Source: RHLJ01 sp048058975 (GTDB taxonomy: Bacteria; Bacteroidota; Rhodothermia; Balneolales; Balneolaceae). From it: a stretch of 64,000 bases of DNA. The stretch spans positions 136,250 through 200,249 of the forward strand of contig JBLLNP010000003.1 in assembly GCA_048058975.1 (NCBI GenBank). The letters are read 5' to 3'. The notes beneath the pieces were generated by a model, which was not told the origin of the DNA, did no database searches, and was given only the letters and a program-made list of their open reading frames with translations. The stretch's first letter is position 1. The number at the start of each line of letters is the position of its first letter. This document shows, piece by piece, positions 8,678 to 19,500 of the stretch. Made by a program: the position numbers and the translations under genes.

Positions 8678-10282
8678 ATGAAAATTGCACTCCAATTACT
8701 CGGATTAATAATTGTATCCACTACTTGCACTACACAGCCTCCCGAATCTTTAGAAGCACTTTTTGGCTACTATCATGAGAGGAGTGTCGAAAAGTTAGGC
8801 AGTCCACTTTCAGGTGCTTTTATAGTTATGGATAGCACCTCAATCATATATAAAAACACTTATGGTGTAATTCATCCCGACTCTGCCAAAAAAATTGCGC
8901 CAGAAACCAGATTTTATATTGGTTCTTTAACCAAACAATTCACAGCAGTATTAATACTACAATTAGTAGAAGAGAATAAAATTGAACTACACACCCCTGT
9001 ATCTCATTATTTAGAGGATTATAAGAATACGTTTTTTGACTCTATTACAACTCATCAACTGCTTTCTCACACTTCCGGACTACCACATTATCCCATACTT
9101 CTGAAGTACGGTTATACACAGGAAGACTTCTTGAAAACTCCTCTAACTGTTGATGAATATTTAAAAATAATAAGTAGCCTCAGTCTGATATCAGAACCTG
9201 AAGAAAGATTCAGTTACAGCAGTTTTGGATATATAATTCTCGGGGCACTCATTGAAGAATTAGCAGGGACGGATTTTAACACGCAATTACAAGAAAAAAT
9301 TGCAATCCCACTTAATCTCAAAAATACGGGCTATAATCATGAACACCTGCATGTAGGTTATGCAGAAGATTTTCAAGTTCAGTCAGGGGGATTTTTTTCT
9401 AGTGATACCTACACTATGTTTGAAAGACGTGCTCTTTCTAATTCTTATTCAGCTGGAGGTATGTATTCTTCAGTTGATGATCTTACTAAATGGGTACTGG
9501 CTTTAAAGAATTCTTCATTGCTAAAAAGTGAAACTCAGAAACTTATGTTTGAACAAGTGAGGGGGCCTGCTACTTATGGTTTTTTTAAAAATGAAGAACA
9601 ATTTTTAAGAGATGATGTGGAGGTACAACTTATTTCACACGGAGGTGAAATTATGGGGTATAAATCTGTTATTGCCATATACGATGATGGAATTTCGGTA
9701 ATTGCACTTTTTAATACTGCTCCATTAAAACAAATTATCAGGTTTATAAATCAAATTCATCTGGCTGCTAACAATAGGAGCGAAAGAAATAAACCATTCA
9801 TTCATCCTAGCTTACGTAATCTGGCAAATTTTAACAGAGAAGGAGGAATTGTGGCCTTTCAAAACTATCATGTTAAGCTGTCAAAAAGAGCCGGATACGA
9901 GATACTTCCTTCATCAGGAACCATATCACATATTGTAAAAATGTTTCTGAATGAAGACCAATATGAAGAACTACGCCCTTATGTGGAACAACTCCTTAGC
10001 AACGATATAGTTTATCCCGAGAATTTCCTGAACAGTATTGGCTATGCTTTTTTGGAATACAAGAAGTATGACGAAGCGATTCGTTTTTTCGAAAAAAATA
10101 TAGCGCTCTACCCTGAATCTCCTAATGTATATGACAGCATCGGAGAACTTTATGAGTTAAAAGGTAACTTAATTCTGGCAAGAGAATATTATTCTAAAGC
10201 ACTTCAAAAAAGTACTCAACATTACCCCCAAGCAAACTCAGAAATTTATCAAATCAATTTACAGAGAGTCACTGAAAATTAG
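8678..10282 (+). CDS. Serine hydrolase lipoprotein of the beta-lactamase (class C/PBP-like) family with C-terminal TPR
   Basis: 534 aa. A signal peptide with a probable lipidated Cys17 (STTC). The beta-lactamase-like domain (about 28-370) has the catalytic SxxK motif at Ser83-Lys86 (GSLTKQF), Tyr180-Ser-Ser in the YxN position, and His321-Gly-Gly (ISHGGE) in the KTG position. The C-terminal part (about 420-534) is helical with a TPR-like unit (AIRFFEKNIALYPESPNVYD). Known relatives are esterases, D-aminopeptidases and penicillin-binding-like proteins; the YSS and HGG variants argue against a classical beta-lactamase. The substrate cannot be told. AT-rich codon use is somewhat higher than in flanking genes. 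Confidence 0.85.
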   Translation: MKIALQLLGLIIVSTTCTTQPPESLEALFGYYHERSVEKLGSPLSGAFIVMDSTSIIYKNTYGVIHPDSAKKIAPETRFYIGSLTKQFTAVLILQLVEENKIELHTPVSHYLEDYKNTFFDSITTHQLLSHTSGLPHYPILLKYGYTQEDFLKTPLTVDEYLKIISSLSLISEPEERFSYSSFGYIILGALIEELAGTDFNTQLQEKIAIPLNLKNTGYNHEHLHVGYAEDFQVQSGGFFSSDTYTMFERRALSNSYSAGGMYSSVDDLTKWVLALKNSSLLKSETQKLMFEQVRGPATYGFFKNEEQFLRDDVEVQLISHGGEIMGYKSVIAIYDDGISVIALFNTAPLKQIIRFINQIHLAANNRSERNKPFIHPSLRNLANFNREGGIVAFQNYHVKLSKRAGYEILPSSGTISHIVKMFLNEDQYEELRPYVEQLLSNDIVYPENFLNSIGYAFLEYKKYDEAIRFFEKNIALYPESPNVYDSIGELYELKGNLILAREYYSKALQKSTQHYPQANSEIYQINLQRVTEN

Positions 10283-10290
10283 ATCGAGCA

Positions 10291-10320
10291 TTATTAAATA
10301 CATTTTGAGACATTTAATAA
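10291..10320 (+). terminator. Weak AT-only hairpin after the serine hydrolase gene
   Basis: Inverted repeat TTATTAAAT (10291-10299) and ATTTAATAA (10312-10320), 8 bases after the stop codon, followed by a short T-rich stretch (CTCTTGATTTT). The stem has no G-C pair, so termination efficiency would be low. Could equally be chance in an AT-rich spacer. Confidence 0.3.
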
Positions 10321-10384
10321 CTCTTGATTTTCCCCCTGAAATTAGCTCTCTTATGGAGTTCGTTTACACTTAAAAACCGGGTTT

Positions 10385-12076
10385 ATGATAAATAAAAAAC
10401 TCTTTCTGGCAGCCATCGTAAGTTTTGGCTTAGTTACCTACAACCAGGCCGAAGCTCAAACTTACGCCAAAAACGGGATGGTGGTTTCTGATAGTGATAT
10501 CGCCTCACAAGTTGGTGTAGATATTCTAAAGAAAGGCGGGAACGCCATCGATGCATCAATCGCCACTGCTTTTGCTCTTGCAGTCACACATCCGCAGGCA
10601 GGAAATATTGGTGGTGGAGGTTTTATTGTTTATTTAAATGCCGAAGGAGAATCCACAACCTTCGACTTTCGGGAAAAAGCTCCTTTAGCTGCAACTCAGG
10701 ATATGTTTTTAGATGAATCCGGGAACCTGATTGAGGACATAAATCATGAAGGTGCCCTATCTATTGGCGTTCCCGGTACAGTTGCCGGATTATATCTGGC
10801 TCATCAAAAATATGGGTCTCTACCCTGGGCCGATTTAGTTCAACCTGCTTTTCTGCTAGCCGATGAAGGCTTCACTTTTAACTGGATGCTTCGAACCCAT
10901 GCCGAACGATATAACAGGGTTAAAGAAGATTACCCGTTCATGGCTTCATTTTTTAATGATGAAAATGGACAGATCACTGAAGTGGGAGAACTCTGGAAAC
11001 AACCTGCTCTCGCCAGAACACTTTCTTTGATTAGAGACAATGGCAGAGATGGCTTTTACAAAGGGGAAGTTGCCCAAAAAATAGCGGGATACATGAAAGC
11101 AAATGGTGGAATTATTACCGAAGAAGACCTGGCTAAGTATGAGGCTATTGAACGTAAACCTGTTAAAGGAACCTATAAGGGATATGAAATTATCTCTATG
11201 CCACCACCTAGCTCAGGAGGGGTTGCATTAATAGAAATGATGAATATCCTGGAAAACGCCGATTTACAGGAAATGGAGTTTAATTCTACCGCTTACGTCC
11301 ACACGGTTGCTGAAACAATGAGGCGTGCGTATGCAGATCGAGCTCAATTTCTGGGAGACCCCGATTTTAATCCGGACTTGCCTCTGGATAAATTGATTTC
11401 AAAGGAATTCGCAAGAAACAGGTTTGAAAGTATAGACTTTGAAAAAGCCTCGGTTAGTGATTCGTCTAAATTCGGCCAGCTTTATGATGGAACCAATACC
11501 ACTCATTTTTCAGTAATGGATAAAGATGGTAATGCCGTTTCACTAACTTACACCCTTGAGTATTCTTATGGAGCCAGAATAGGTTCACCGGAACTTGGCT
11601 TTATCTTTAACAATGAAATGGGAGATTTTAATGCCCAGCCCGGGGTTACCCGAACCAATGGCCAAATAGGCAGTCCGCCCAATATTATTGCCCCGGAAAA
11701 AAGAATGCTCTCGAGTATGACCCCAACTATTGTGGCAAAAGATGGAATCCCAGTGCTGGTTATCGGCAGCCCCGGTGGAAGAACTATAATCAATACCGTA
11801 TTCCAAACGGTTCTTAATGTGTTGGAATTTGACATGGAAATTCACCGAGCGATCGAAGCAATGAAAATCCATCATCAGTGGCTACCAGATCGAATTATTT
11901 ACGAAGAAAACCTTCTTTCTCCCGACACCCGAAAAGCGCTCGAAGCGATGGGGCATACCTTACAAAGCAGATCCAGGCTAGGGGTTTTGATGGGAATAAC
12001 CTATGATCCTGAAACCGGGATTTTAATGGGCTACTCAGATTCTTCAAGTATGAACGGAGACGCAGTGGGCTACTGA
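10385..12076 (+). CDS. ggt: Gamma-glutamyltransferase precursor
   Basis: 563 aa with a signal peptide (about 1-24, ending AEAQ). The protein matches the two-subunit Ntn-hydrolase layout: large subunit with GGNAIDASIA and NIGGGGF, then the self-cleavage site GTNTTHFSVMDKDGNAVS, where Thr372 would become the N-terminal nucleophile of the small subunit, then SSMTPTIV, GSPGGRTIINT and HHQWLPD. Family knowledge: periplasmic hydrolysis or transfer of gamma-glutamyl groups from glutathione and related peptides. It faces a second exported Ntn-hydrolase (penicillin acylase family), the two stops lying 12 bases apart. Length and key motifs are complete. Confidence 0.95.
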   Translation: MINKKLFLAAIVSFGLVTYNQAEAQTYAKNGMVVSDSDIASQVGVDILKKGGNAIDASIATAFALAVTHPQAGNIGGGGFIVYLNAEGESTTFDFREKAPLAATQDMFLDESGNLIEDINHEGALSIGVPGTVAGLYLAHQKYGSLPWADLVQPAFLLADEGFTFNWMLRTHAERYNRVKEDYPFMASFFNDENGQITEVGELWKQPALARTLSLIRDNGRDGFYKGEVAQKIAGYMKANGGIITEEDLAKYEAIERKPVKGTYKGYEIISMPPPSSGGVALIEMMNILENADLQEMEFNSTAYVHTVAETMRRAYADRAQFLGDPDFNPDLPLDKLISKEFARNRFESIDFEKASVSDSSKFGQLYDGTNTTHFSVMDKDGNAVSLTYTLEYSYGARIGSPELGFIFNNEMGDFNAQPGVTRTNGQIGSPPNIIAPEKRMLSSMTPTIVAKDGIPVLVIGSPGGRTIINTVFQTVLNVLEFDMEIHRAIEAMKIHHQWLPDRIIYEENLLSPDTRKALEAMGHTLQSRSRLGVLMGITYDPETGILMGYSDSSSMNGDAVGY

Positions 12077-12088
12077 ATGTAGCTTACA

Positions 12089-14260
12089 TTATTTTCTTTC
12101 TCCGGGTTTGTAAGTGCTCACCGCTCTGGCTTCAACGTCTTGGCGATAGTACGCCACATCTTTAAATTCAACATCGGCATAGCGTTGCGCCTGATCGTAA
12201 AAGTGAGGGGAATCTGTATCGCCACTTTGTCCTCCGGCAAGCATCGTTTTTGCTTTTACTTTATCTCCGAACTCAACAACTGCTACAAAACTATTGCCTG
12301 ATGATCCATACAGTTTGTTAGTATTTTCATACGCGCGGGAACCGTACGAAGCCAAGGCTCCCCATCTGCCGGAAGCAAATCCAACGGGCAAACTTGGTGC
12401 ATCATCATCAAAACGGGATTGTATTGCGCCATCCAATCTTTGGAAACGGTTTACTTCTCCCCAAGCAATGTCCCATGTTCCAAAGTCTTCATTTAGTTCT
12501 TCGATGGTTGCCTTCAGTATTTCAAGACGTTCACTTCGGGGAGATTTTTTACCGAAGTAAGAAACGCGTTCCATAAAACTCAATCCATCTGGAGATTCTC
12601 CATTTCTTAAATAATTCATTCCATAAAAATGAGAAATGGTCATTGCTACAGATTCCTCCCCGGTTTTGTAATCCCAGTTTCTTAATACCTCAATTACTCC
12701 TTCCAGAGCTTTATCTTTTTGTGATGAAGCATCATAAGCAGCTACCACACCCGGAATTATCTCCTCAAAGGCGGGAATCCATGGATCATACGCCAACTCA
12801 ATCAACCCATCCAGAGTTAGGTTTTCTACTTCTGAAAGAAGTGCAATGGCATGAACTCCCCGAAAGTTTTCTGATGTTCGGGACATGTAACTCGGATAAT
12901 CTTCTTTTTTGGGGCTGAATTCAGCAGCTGCAGTAAATGGGGTTGAATTACAATTCTGAATCCATCCATTCCCGGGATTTAGTAGTGTGATCGCTTCGTC
13001 AACCGGGTGCAGTCCCTGCCAATCGGTGGCTGGATTACTTCCATCTACCGGACGGGTATAATCAAACTGCTCGTCACGAACAGGTATAAAATTCCCATGA
13101 AAGTACGCGATGTTTCCATCAGCATCAGCAAACACCGTATTGTTAGAGGAGTTAGTTTTGATATCCATCATTTCCCTGAACTCGGCGTAATTACTTTTCT
13201 TTGTTCGGGTATAGGATTGCTCAAGAGCTTTTACTGGTTCCCACATCATCGCGGTAGCCACCCATTTGTCATCTATCATGTGTGTAACCGGGCCATGATG
13301 AGTGCGGTAAACCGGAAAAGTTTTTTCTTTTAGTTCGTCTCCATCTTTATACTTCAAGGTAACTTCAGAGACTTCAACATCTCTCCACTCTTCTCCATAC
13401 TTGTACATTAGCTTACCATCTCTTTCTTCTACAGTCTCGACAAATTCATCGATCACATCGGTGTAGGTTGAAGTGTGCATCCATCCCGTTTTTTCATTGA
13501 ATCCCTGATAGACAAAAAACTGTCCCCAGGTAACTGCACCATAGGCATTCAGGCCTTCTTCACTAACAGCATGAACTTCTCCCCGGAAATAAAAAGAGGT
13601 ATGCGGATTTATTAACAGCATGGCATCCCCTGAAGCCGTATGCTCTCCTGAAATGGCAATTCCATTTGAACCTTTTGGCTCTTCATAGGGATCGATGACC
13701 GTTAATCCGTTGCCAAACTCGTTTAAAGAAAGGGAAGCTTTGTCTTCGTAAAAAGCCTTTATCCTTCTTGTTGAAACACGCTCTATATCTCCTCCAATGG
13801 AGCCTTCACTAAAATACATAGGCATCCAGGGCTCGAATTTCGTAATAAGCTTCGGTTCTACTTCAGGGTTAGCTTCCAGATAATAATTTAGGCCATCAGC
13901 CCATGCTTCGCATAACTTTTTCAGCCAATCGGGTGCATTTTCGTAATTCTGAATAGCTTCTTCTTTGCTCATAAACAAACGAGCCCGTAAATCTGAATAC
14001 AATTCATCTTCGCCTTCCACTTCCGCCAGCCTTCCAATTGCCCATATATAGTTTCTCTCAATTCTGGGGAAATCATCCTCGGCCTGGGCATACATCAAAC
14101 CAAAAACAGCATCGGCATCTGTCTTTCCATAAATATGTGGAACTCCGAAATCATCCCGAATGATGGTGATGTTTTGAGCCTTTTTTTCCAGCTCAGACTT
14201 AGGAGTACATGAAGGTATAAAAAGAATAAAAGCGAAAAGAGCTACGAAGAGGTGTTTCAT
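12089..14260 (-). CDS. Penicillin acylase family lipoprotein (Ntn-hydrolase)
   Basis: 723 aa. Lipoprotein signal with Cys18 (FIPSC). The alpha-chain part starts IIRDDFGVPHIYG and has AQAEDDFPRIE; the self-processing site is KGSNGIAISG, where Ser198 becomes the N-terminal nucleophile of the beta chain. Downstream the family motifs LLINPHTSF and GWMHTSTYTD are visible. Known members cleave amide bonds of acylated substrates: beta-lactams, N-acyl-homoserine lactones, cyclic lipopeptides. The early position of the Ser implies a short or missing spacer peptide, closer to AHL/lipopeptide acylases than to penicillin G acylase, but the substrate is not predictable here. It has its own transcription unit, since a terminator separates it from the upstream aldolase gene. 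Confidence 0.9.
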   Translation of the reverse strand: MKHLFVALFAFILFIPSCTPKSELEKKAQNITIIRDDFGVPHIYGKTDADAVFGLMYAQAEDDFPRIERNYIWAIGRLAEVEGEDELYSDLRARLFMSKEEAIQNYENAPDWLKKLCEAWADGLNYYLEANPEVEPKLITKFEPWMPMYFSEGSIGGDIERVSTRRIKAFYEDKASLSLNEFGNGLTVIDPYEEPKGSNGIAISGEHTASGDAMLLINPHTSFYFRGEVHAVSEEGLNAYGAVTWGQFFVYQGFNEKTGWMHTSTYTDVIDEFVETVEERDGKLMYKYGEEWRDVEVSEVTLKYKDGDELKEKTFPVYRTHHGPVTHMIDDKWVATAMMWEPVKALEQSYTRTKKSNYAEFREMMDIKTNSSNNTVFADADGNIAYFHGNFIPVRDEQFDYTRPVDGSNPATDWQGLHPVDEAITLLNPGNGWIQNCNSTPFTAAAEFSPKKEDYPSYMSRTSENFRGVHAIALLSEVENLTLDGLIELAYDPWIPAFEEIIPGVVAAYDASSQKDKALEGVIEVLRNWDYKTGEESVAMTISHFYGMNYLRNGESPDGLSFMERVSYFGKKSPRSERLEILKATIEELNEDFGTWDIAWGEVNRFQRLDGAIQSRFDDDAPSLPVGFASGRWGALASYGSRAYENTNKLYGSSGNSFVAVVEFGDKVKAKTMLAGGQSGDTDSPHFYDQAQRYADVEFKDVAYYRQDVEARAVSTYKPGERK

Positions 14261-14300
14261 AAGAAATAAGTTAGTTTCACTTAAAGTAGCTTACTTTCTG

Positions 14301-14335
14301 AAACAAAAAAAGCGAAGGGATGTGCTTCGCTTTTT
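14301..14335 (-). terminator. Intrinsic terminator after the transaldolase-like gene
   Basis: Stem AAAAAGCGAAG (14307-14317) with CTTCGCTTTTT (14325-14335), loop of 7, T-rich on the minus-strand exit side. It lies 22 bases past the stop of the aldolase gene and before the acylase start. It is symmetrical enough to be bidirectional. Confidence 0.85.
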
Positions 14336-14357
14336 ATAGGTTTTTAAACTGAATCTG

Positions 14358-15014
14358 TTATTTAAAACTATTCTGTAAATCTTCCCAATCCTGTAAAAAC
14401 CGGGCTAGGCCATTATCAGTAAGTGGGTGCTTTAACAGGCCAAGAATTACATTCAGAGGCATAGTTGCTACATCTGCTCCTGCTTTGGCACATTCTACTA
14501 CATGCATCGGGTGCCGGATGCTAGCAGCCAGTACTTCGGTAGCAAAGCCGTAATTCAGATAGATTTGTACAATATCTTCGATTAACTGCATTCCATCTGT
14601 TGAAATATCGTCCAGCCTTCCTATGAATGGAGAAATGTAAGTAGCACCTGCTTTTGCCGCTATCAATGCCTGAGTAGATGAAAAGCAGAGAGTACAATTT
14701 GTTTTAATTCCTTCTTCAGAAAAGGTTTTTATCGCTTTTATACCATCTTTAATCAGTGGAACCTTGACAACCACATTATCCGCGATTTTTGCAATTTTTC
14801 TCCCTTCTTCAACCATTTCGTTGTAGGTAGTAGAAACCACTTCCGCTGAAACGTCTCCCTCAACAATATCACATATTTTTTTGATGTGCCCTTCAAAATC
14901 CCTTACTCCAATTTTAGCACAAAGACTTGGGTTTGTGGTTACACCATCAAGAACACCCAGGTCATTGGCTTCCTGAATTTCTTCGAGATTTGCTGTATCG
15001 ATAAAAAATTTCAT
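14358..15014 (-). CDS. fsa: Transaldolase / fructose-6-phosphate aldolase family enzyme
   Basis: 218 aa from the ATG at 15014-15012. An upstream in-frame start at 15047 would add 11 residues, but family members begin MKFFIDTANLEE, so the inner Met is preferred. Schiff-base Lys84 lies in VVVKVPLI; DGVTTNPSL, NCTLCFSS, ISPFIGRLDD and AASIRHPMH are the small transaldolase/FSA subfamily motifs. The reaction is dihydroxyacetone-type transfer or fructose-6-phosphate cleavage in central sugar metabolism; transaldolase versus aldolase activity is not decidable by eye. A single-gene unit with a clear terminator. Confidence 0.9.
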   Translation of the reverse strand: MKFFIDTANLEEIQEANDLGVLDGVTTNPSLCAKIGVRDFEGHIKKICDIVEGDVSAEVVSTTYNEMVEEGRKIAKIADNVVVKVPLIKDGIKAIKTFSEEGIKTNCTLCFSSTQALIAAKAGATYISPFIGRLDDISTDGMQLIEDIVQIYLNYGFATEVLAASIRHPMHVVECAKAGADVATMPLNVILGLLKHPLTDNGLARFLQDWEDLQNSFK

Positions 15015-15185
15015 GTAATAAGAGGTATGAAGTTCAAGTTTCTCCAAAATACAAAAACTGGCTGGTAAAACATTTCGATTTGTAAAGTTTGCATTGCTTT
15101 TTTTTACAAGCAGGTATTATCTAAAGCTGAACTATTTGCCGAAATTATACGTCTTGTATCTACATTTCAAATTCAGTCTTATCAA

Positions 15186-16553
15186 GTGAAAAAAATATTC
15201 TTTACGGCATTATTTATATCTATCATTTTTATTGGTTGCGGAGGTTCAGAACAAAACGGGAGCCAAGGAGGTTGGGAAGCCCGCGGAGGTGGTGGCTTCG
15301 GTCAAGCAAGGGTTACCAGTGTAGAAACTCAGCAAGTTTCTTTTAGCTCTATCGCCGATCAGGTTCGTTCCTTTGGAACAATTAAAGCACAGGATGTAAT
15401 CGCAATTACTCCCCAGGTAAGTAATCGTATTACACGTTTCTATGTAGATCTGGGTGACACTGTAAGGCAAGGACAGATTCTTGCTAAAATTTATGACGCT
15501 ACCTTTCGCGACCAGTTAAACCAAGCAGAAGCTCAGCTTGAGCAGAGCAAAATTGCCGTGCAGAGAGACAGTTCTCAGTTTGAACGGCAGCGATCGCTTT
15601 TAGAAAGAGAATTGATCAGCCAGTCTGAATACGATATTGCTTTTGCTACCTATCAGAGTTCTTTGGCTCAGTATCAGTCTTCTAATGCTCAATTAACCCA
15701 GGCTCAGGAAAATTTTAATTTTACTGAAGTTCGCGCTCCTGTTCGTGGTGTAATCATTTCCCGAAATGGTGAAGAAGGGGACATTGCTTCAACAGGACAG
15801 CCTCTGTTCGAGATAGCAAACCTAGTAGGATATGAAACCCGCATTTTCCTCCCGGTCCAAGACTGGAGATTTGTTAAAATCGGGCAGCCGGTAGCTCTCA
15901 GAGTCTCAAATGAAGCAAAGGCAACAGCCCAAGGTGTAGTATCAAGAAAAAGCCCTCAGCTTGATGCAACTACCGGTCTTGGAGAGGTTGTAATTACTCT
16001 AACTCAGGTTGGGGAATCTATTTATCCTGGAGTGTTGACCGAGAATGTAATCGATATAGTAAACAAACCAAGGGCTATCGTAATCTCAAGAAGTGCGTTA
16101 GTTGAAAAAGTAGAAACCGTTGTCGATCCTGAATCAAACACCATTCAACTTGACCGTACTTATTCTGTTTTTGTTAGCCAAGGAGACTCTGTAGCAGAGC
16201 TTCGTCAGCTTGAATTGGGAATTGAACAAGGTGACCGATTGGAAGTACTTGCAGGACTTCGACCTGGTGAACAGATTGTAGTTACAGGGCAACAGAGTTT
16301 GCAGGATGGTGGTCGTATTCGTGTAGCTACCGGTTCCACATTCTCGTCTCCCGAACAGAAAATAACCGAAGGAAGTACCGCTTCTCCTCAGCAAAGACCT
16401 GGTCAGGGAGCAAACAGACCAGGTGGTGCTGCATTCGCTAACATGAGCGAGGAAGAGCGCCAAAAACTTCGTACCCGCATGCAGAACATGAGTCAGGAAG
16501 AGCGCCAGGCTTTAATGGACAGCGTCCGTACTGCTAATTCTTCATCTGAATAA
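15186..16553 (+). CDS. RND efflux periplasmic adaptor subunit (membrane fusion lipoprotein)
   Basis: 455 aa, GTG start at 15186 giving a lipoprotein signal with Cys18 (IFIGC). The order is lipoyl-like half (about 60-100), coiled-coil hairpin (about 105-170, AQLEQSKIAVQRDSSQFER), second lipoyl half (FTEVRAPVRGVI), beta-barrel, and membrane-proximal domain (LAGLRPGEQIVVTGQQSL). The C-terminal tail is unusual: a Gly/Pro/Gln-rich linker and two copies of an MS-x-EERQ-x-L helical repeat. It joins an inner-membrane RND pump to an outer-membrane channel. One base separates its stop from the first permease, forming an adaptor-permease-permease operon; no TolC-like gene is present here. Confidence 0.93.
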   Translation: MKKIFFTALFISIIFIGCGGSEQNGSQGGWEARGGGGFGQARVTSVETQQVSFSSIADQVRSFGTIKAQDVIAITPQVSNRITRFYVDLGDTVRQGQILAKIYDATFRDQLNQAEAQLEQSKIAVQRDSSQFERQRSLLERELISQSEYDIAFATYQSSLAQYQSSNAQLTQAQENFNFTEVRAPVRGVIISRNGEEGDIASTGQPLFEIANLVGYETRIFLPVQDWRFVKIGQPVALRVSNEAKATAQGVVSRKSPQLDATTGLGEVVITLTQVGESIYPGVLTENVIDIVNKPRAIVISRSALVEKVETVVDPESNTIQLDRTYSVFVSQGDSVAELRQLELGIEQGDRLEVLAGLRPGEQIVVTGQQSLQDGGRIRVATGSTFSSPEQKITEGSTASPQQRPGQGANRPGGAAFANMSEEERQKLRTRMQNMSQEERQALMDSVRTANSSSE

Positions 16554-16554
16554 C

Positions 16555-19500
16555 ATGGGTGGTTTATCCAAGTTAGCGGTTCAGCGACCCATTACGTTTT
16601 TAATGACCAGCCTGATTTTAATCGGGTTTGGGATTTTTGGTGTGCTTCAACTTCGTTTGAATTTATATCCGGATGTAAGCTTTCCAACCATAACCATTTT
16701 TACCGGGTATGAGGGTGTAGCACCTGAAGATATAGAAGCACTAGTAACTCGACCTATTGAAGAACAAGTCGGTAGTATCAGCGGCATCCGCAGAGTCCGA
16801 TCACTTTCGAGCCAGGGCGCATCGGTTGTAAAGCTGAATTTTAACTGGGGAACTGATTTATATGAAGCTGAAAATGACGTTAGGAAACAGCTCGGCTTTG
16901 TAGAACGCTCTATACCCAGAGATGCAGAAACTCCTCTTGTTTTTAGTTACGATCCGAATCAGGAACCCATCGTAGTTCTGGCTGTTACGTCCGATGTCCG
17001 TTCTTCAAGAGATTTAAGGACCTACGCTACCCAGGTATTGGAGCAACGCATTGAGCGGATTAATGGAATTGCCTCTGCAGAAACTTCAGGTGGACTAGAA
17101 CGCCAGATTAATGTGGTGATCGATAATGAGAAAATGAGATTGTACAACATCACCATCTCAGAAATATCAAATCGCCTTAACGCAGAAAATATTCAGGTTC
17201 CGGCCGGGCAGTTAACCGAAGGAAACACCGTTTATTCGCTTAGAACTATGGGCGAATTGAAGAGTGTTGATCAAATTCAGAATACAGTAATCGCTGTTCG
17301 GGATGGACGTTCTCTTTACCTTAAGGATGTGGCGGATGTTCAGGACGGTATTGCTCAACCGATAGGTAATGTGCAGGTGAATGGCGAAGACGGAATTATT
17401 ATTAATATCTACCGCCAGAGTGACGCGAACGTGGTAGTGGCTGCCAACGAAGTAATTACAAGCCTTGCAGACATCAAAAAAAGTCTCCCCATTGATGTGA
17501 ATGTGGAGGTGCTGACGAATAAAGCCGAGTTCATCAAGCTTTCTATACAAAATCTCCTGCTAACCGGATTACAGGCGATCATTCTTGTAGTGTTGATTTT
17601 ACTTGTATTCCTGAGAAGCGGAAGATCTGCCTTAATCATCGCTATTTCTATCCCGGTTTCCATCGTAACTACTTTTGCAGTGATGAACTTTGCTGATTTG
17701 AGCCTGAATATTATTTCGCTTTCAGGCCTTACACTTGCCGTTGGACTTGTGGTTGATGATGCTGTGGTGGTACTGGAAAACATATTCCGCTTCAGAGAAG
17801 AAGGCAAAAACCGAAAAGATGCCGCCGTATATGGAGCTAAAGAAGTGGCCGTTCCTGTCGTCATTTCAACCCTAACGACTCTGGTTGTATTCCTTCCGAT
17901 TTTGTTTGTGCCCGGTATCGCAGGTTTTCTCTTCCGGGATCTTGCCCTTACTATTTCTTTTTCGCTATCGGTTTCTTCTTTGGTAGCATTAACACTTATC
18001 CCAATGATGACTTCTCAGTTTTTTAGCGATAAGGAAAAAGCGTTCCAGGCTAATAACAGGCTCTCAAATTTCTTTGGTGATTTACTCGATCGTTTAGAAA
18101 GTCGTTATGCCCGGCAGTTAGATGCCTCTTTAAACAGAAGTGGTCTGGTTGTTCTTGTATCAGTGCTTTTTTTCGGAGCTACTCTTCCAATCTTTAATCA
18201 ACTTGGCGGCGAGTTTTTCCCTCGGGTTGATGAAGGTGCTTTTACGCTGGAAGTGAGCAGAGAAGCAGGTGTAAGCCTGCTCGAACTTGAACGCTCTTTC
18301 CGGCAGGTGGAAAGTGTCATCCGACAGGAAGTGCCAGAAGCGCGCATGGTAGTTTCCGACTACGGCGATAAAGAAGGAATTGAAGGTGCCGATAATCCCG
18401 GAGGATTTACAGGTTCGGTTCGGGTTGAACTGGTTCCGAAAGATCAAAGAAATAGAAGTCAGTTTGATATTGTAAGTTCACTTCTCAATCAACTTACTAT
18501 TGTCCCCGGAATCGATGTTCAGGAAATCATCCAGGATCCTTTAAGCCCTGATGGAGAAAATGGGCTTATTATACAGGTTTTTGGATATAATCCTGAAATC
18601 AAAAAAGAGCTTTCTGATGGAGTAAAAGAGCGCATAACCCAAATTGATGGAGTAGTAAGCGCGTACAGTACAGCTGATCAGGGACGCCCTGAATTACGAT
18701 TAGTGATGGACCGTGAGCGTATTTCTTTGGTTGGAATGAACACCAATCAGGTTGCAAGTGCAGTAAGTGATGCTATCCAGGGAAGTATTGCAACCAGTTT
18801 TGTGGATCAGGGTGTGGAATTTGAGGTGAAGGTGGAACTTGATCCCCGACAAAAAGCAGCGTCCACAGACCTGGAAAACATCCAGATACAAACGGCTAAT
18901 GGAGAATGGATGCCGTTAAGTAATCTCGCACGAATCGAGAGATATACCGGGCCAAGCAATGTGACCAGAATTGATCAGGAGCGGGTAGTGGAAATTTTTA
19001 CTGAACTCGATGACGTGGATTTAAAAACTGCATCTGCCCAAGCCCGTGAGCTTTTAAATGAAGTAGAGTGGCCGGATGGGTATCGTTATGCTTTAGCAGG
19101 TTCTGCCGAAGAGCAGGCTGAATCTTTCAACTTTCTGCTTATCGCTTTTGCCATCGCCGGAATTCTAACCTATATGGTAATGGCTTCTCAGTTCGAAAGT
19201 TTAGTCGAGCCGTTTATCATAATCTTTACTATACCACTCGCGCTTTCAGGTGTTTTGATAATGTTAGGAATTACGGGAACTGCCGTCAGCGTAACTTCGA
19301 TGGTAGGTTTGATTTTGCTTTCCGGGATTGTGGTGAACAACGGAATTGTGATGATTGATTACATCAAGATTCTGCAAGCCCGAGGCTTAAACAGAAACGA
19401 GGCCATTGTTCAGGGAGCCACACGAAGGCTGCGACCTATTCTAATGACAGCACTCACTACTATTTTATCGATGGTCCCATTGGCTCTCGAGTTGGGATCC

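Noticed and set aside
12074..12089. Small inverted repeat AATGTA-GCT-TACATT between ggt and the acylase gene
   Set aside because: Six weak base pairs and a 3-base loop without a T run directly after; too weak to call a terminator.
17409..17864. 151-codon open frame opposite RND permease 1
   Set aside because: Antisense to TM helices of the pump; composition (Thr/Ser-rich) is typical of shadows of hydrophobic codons.
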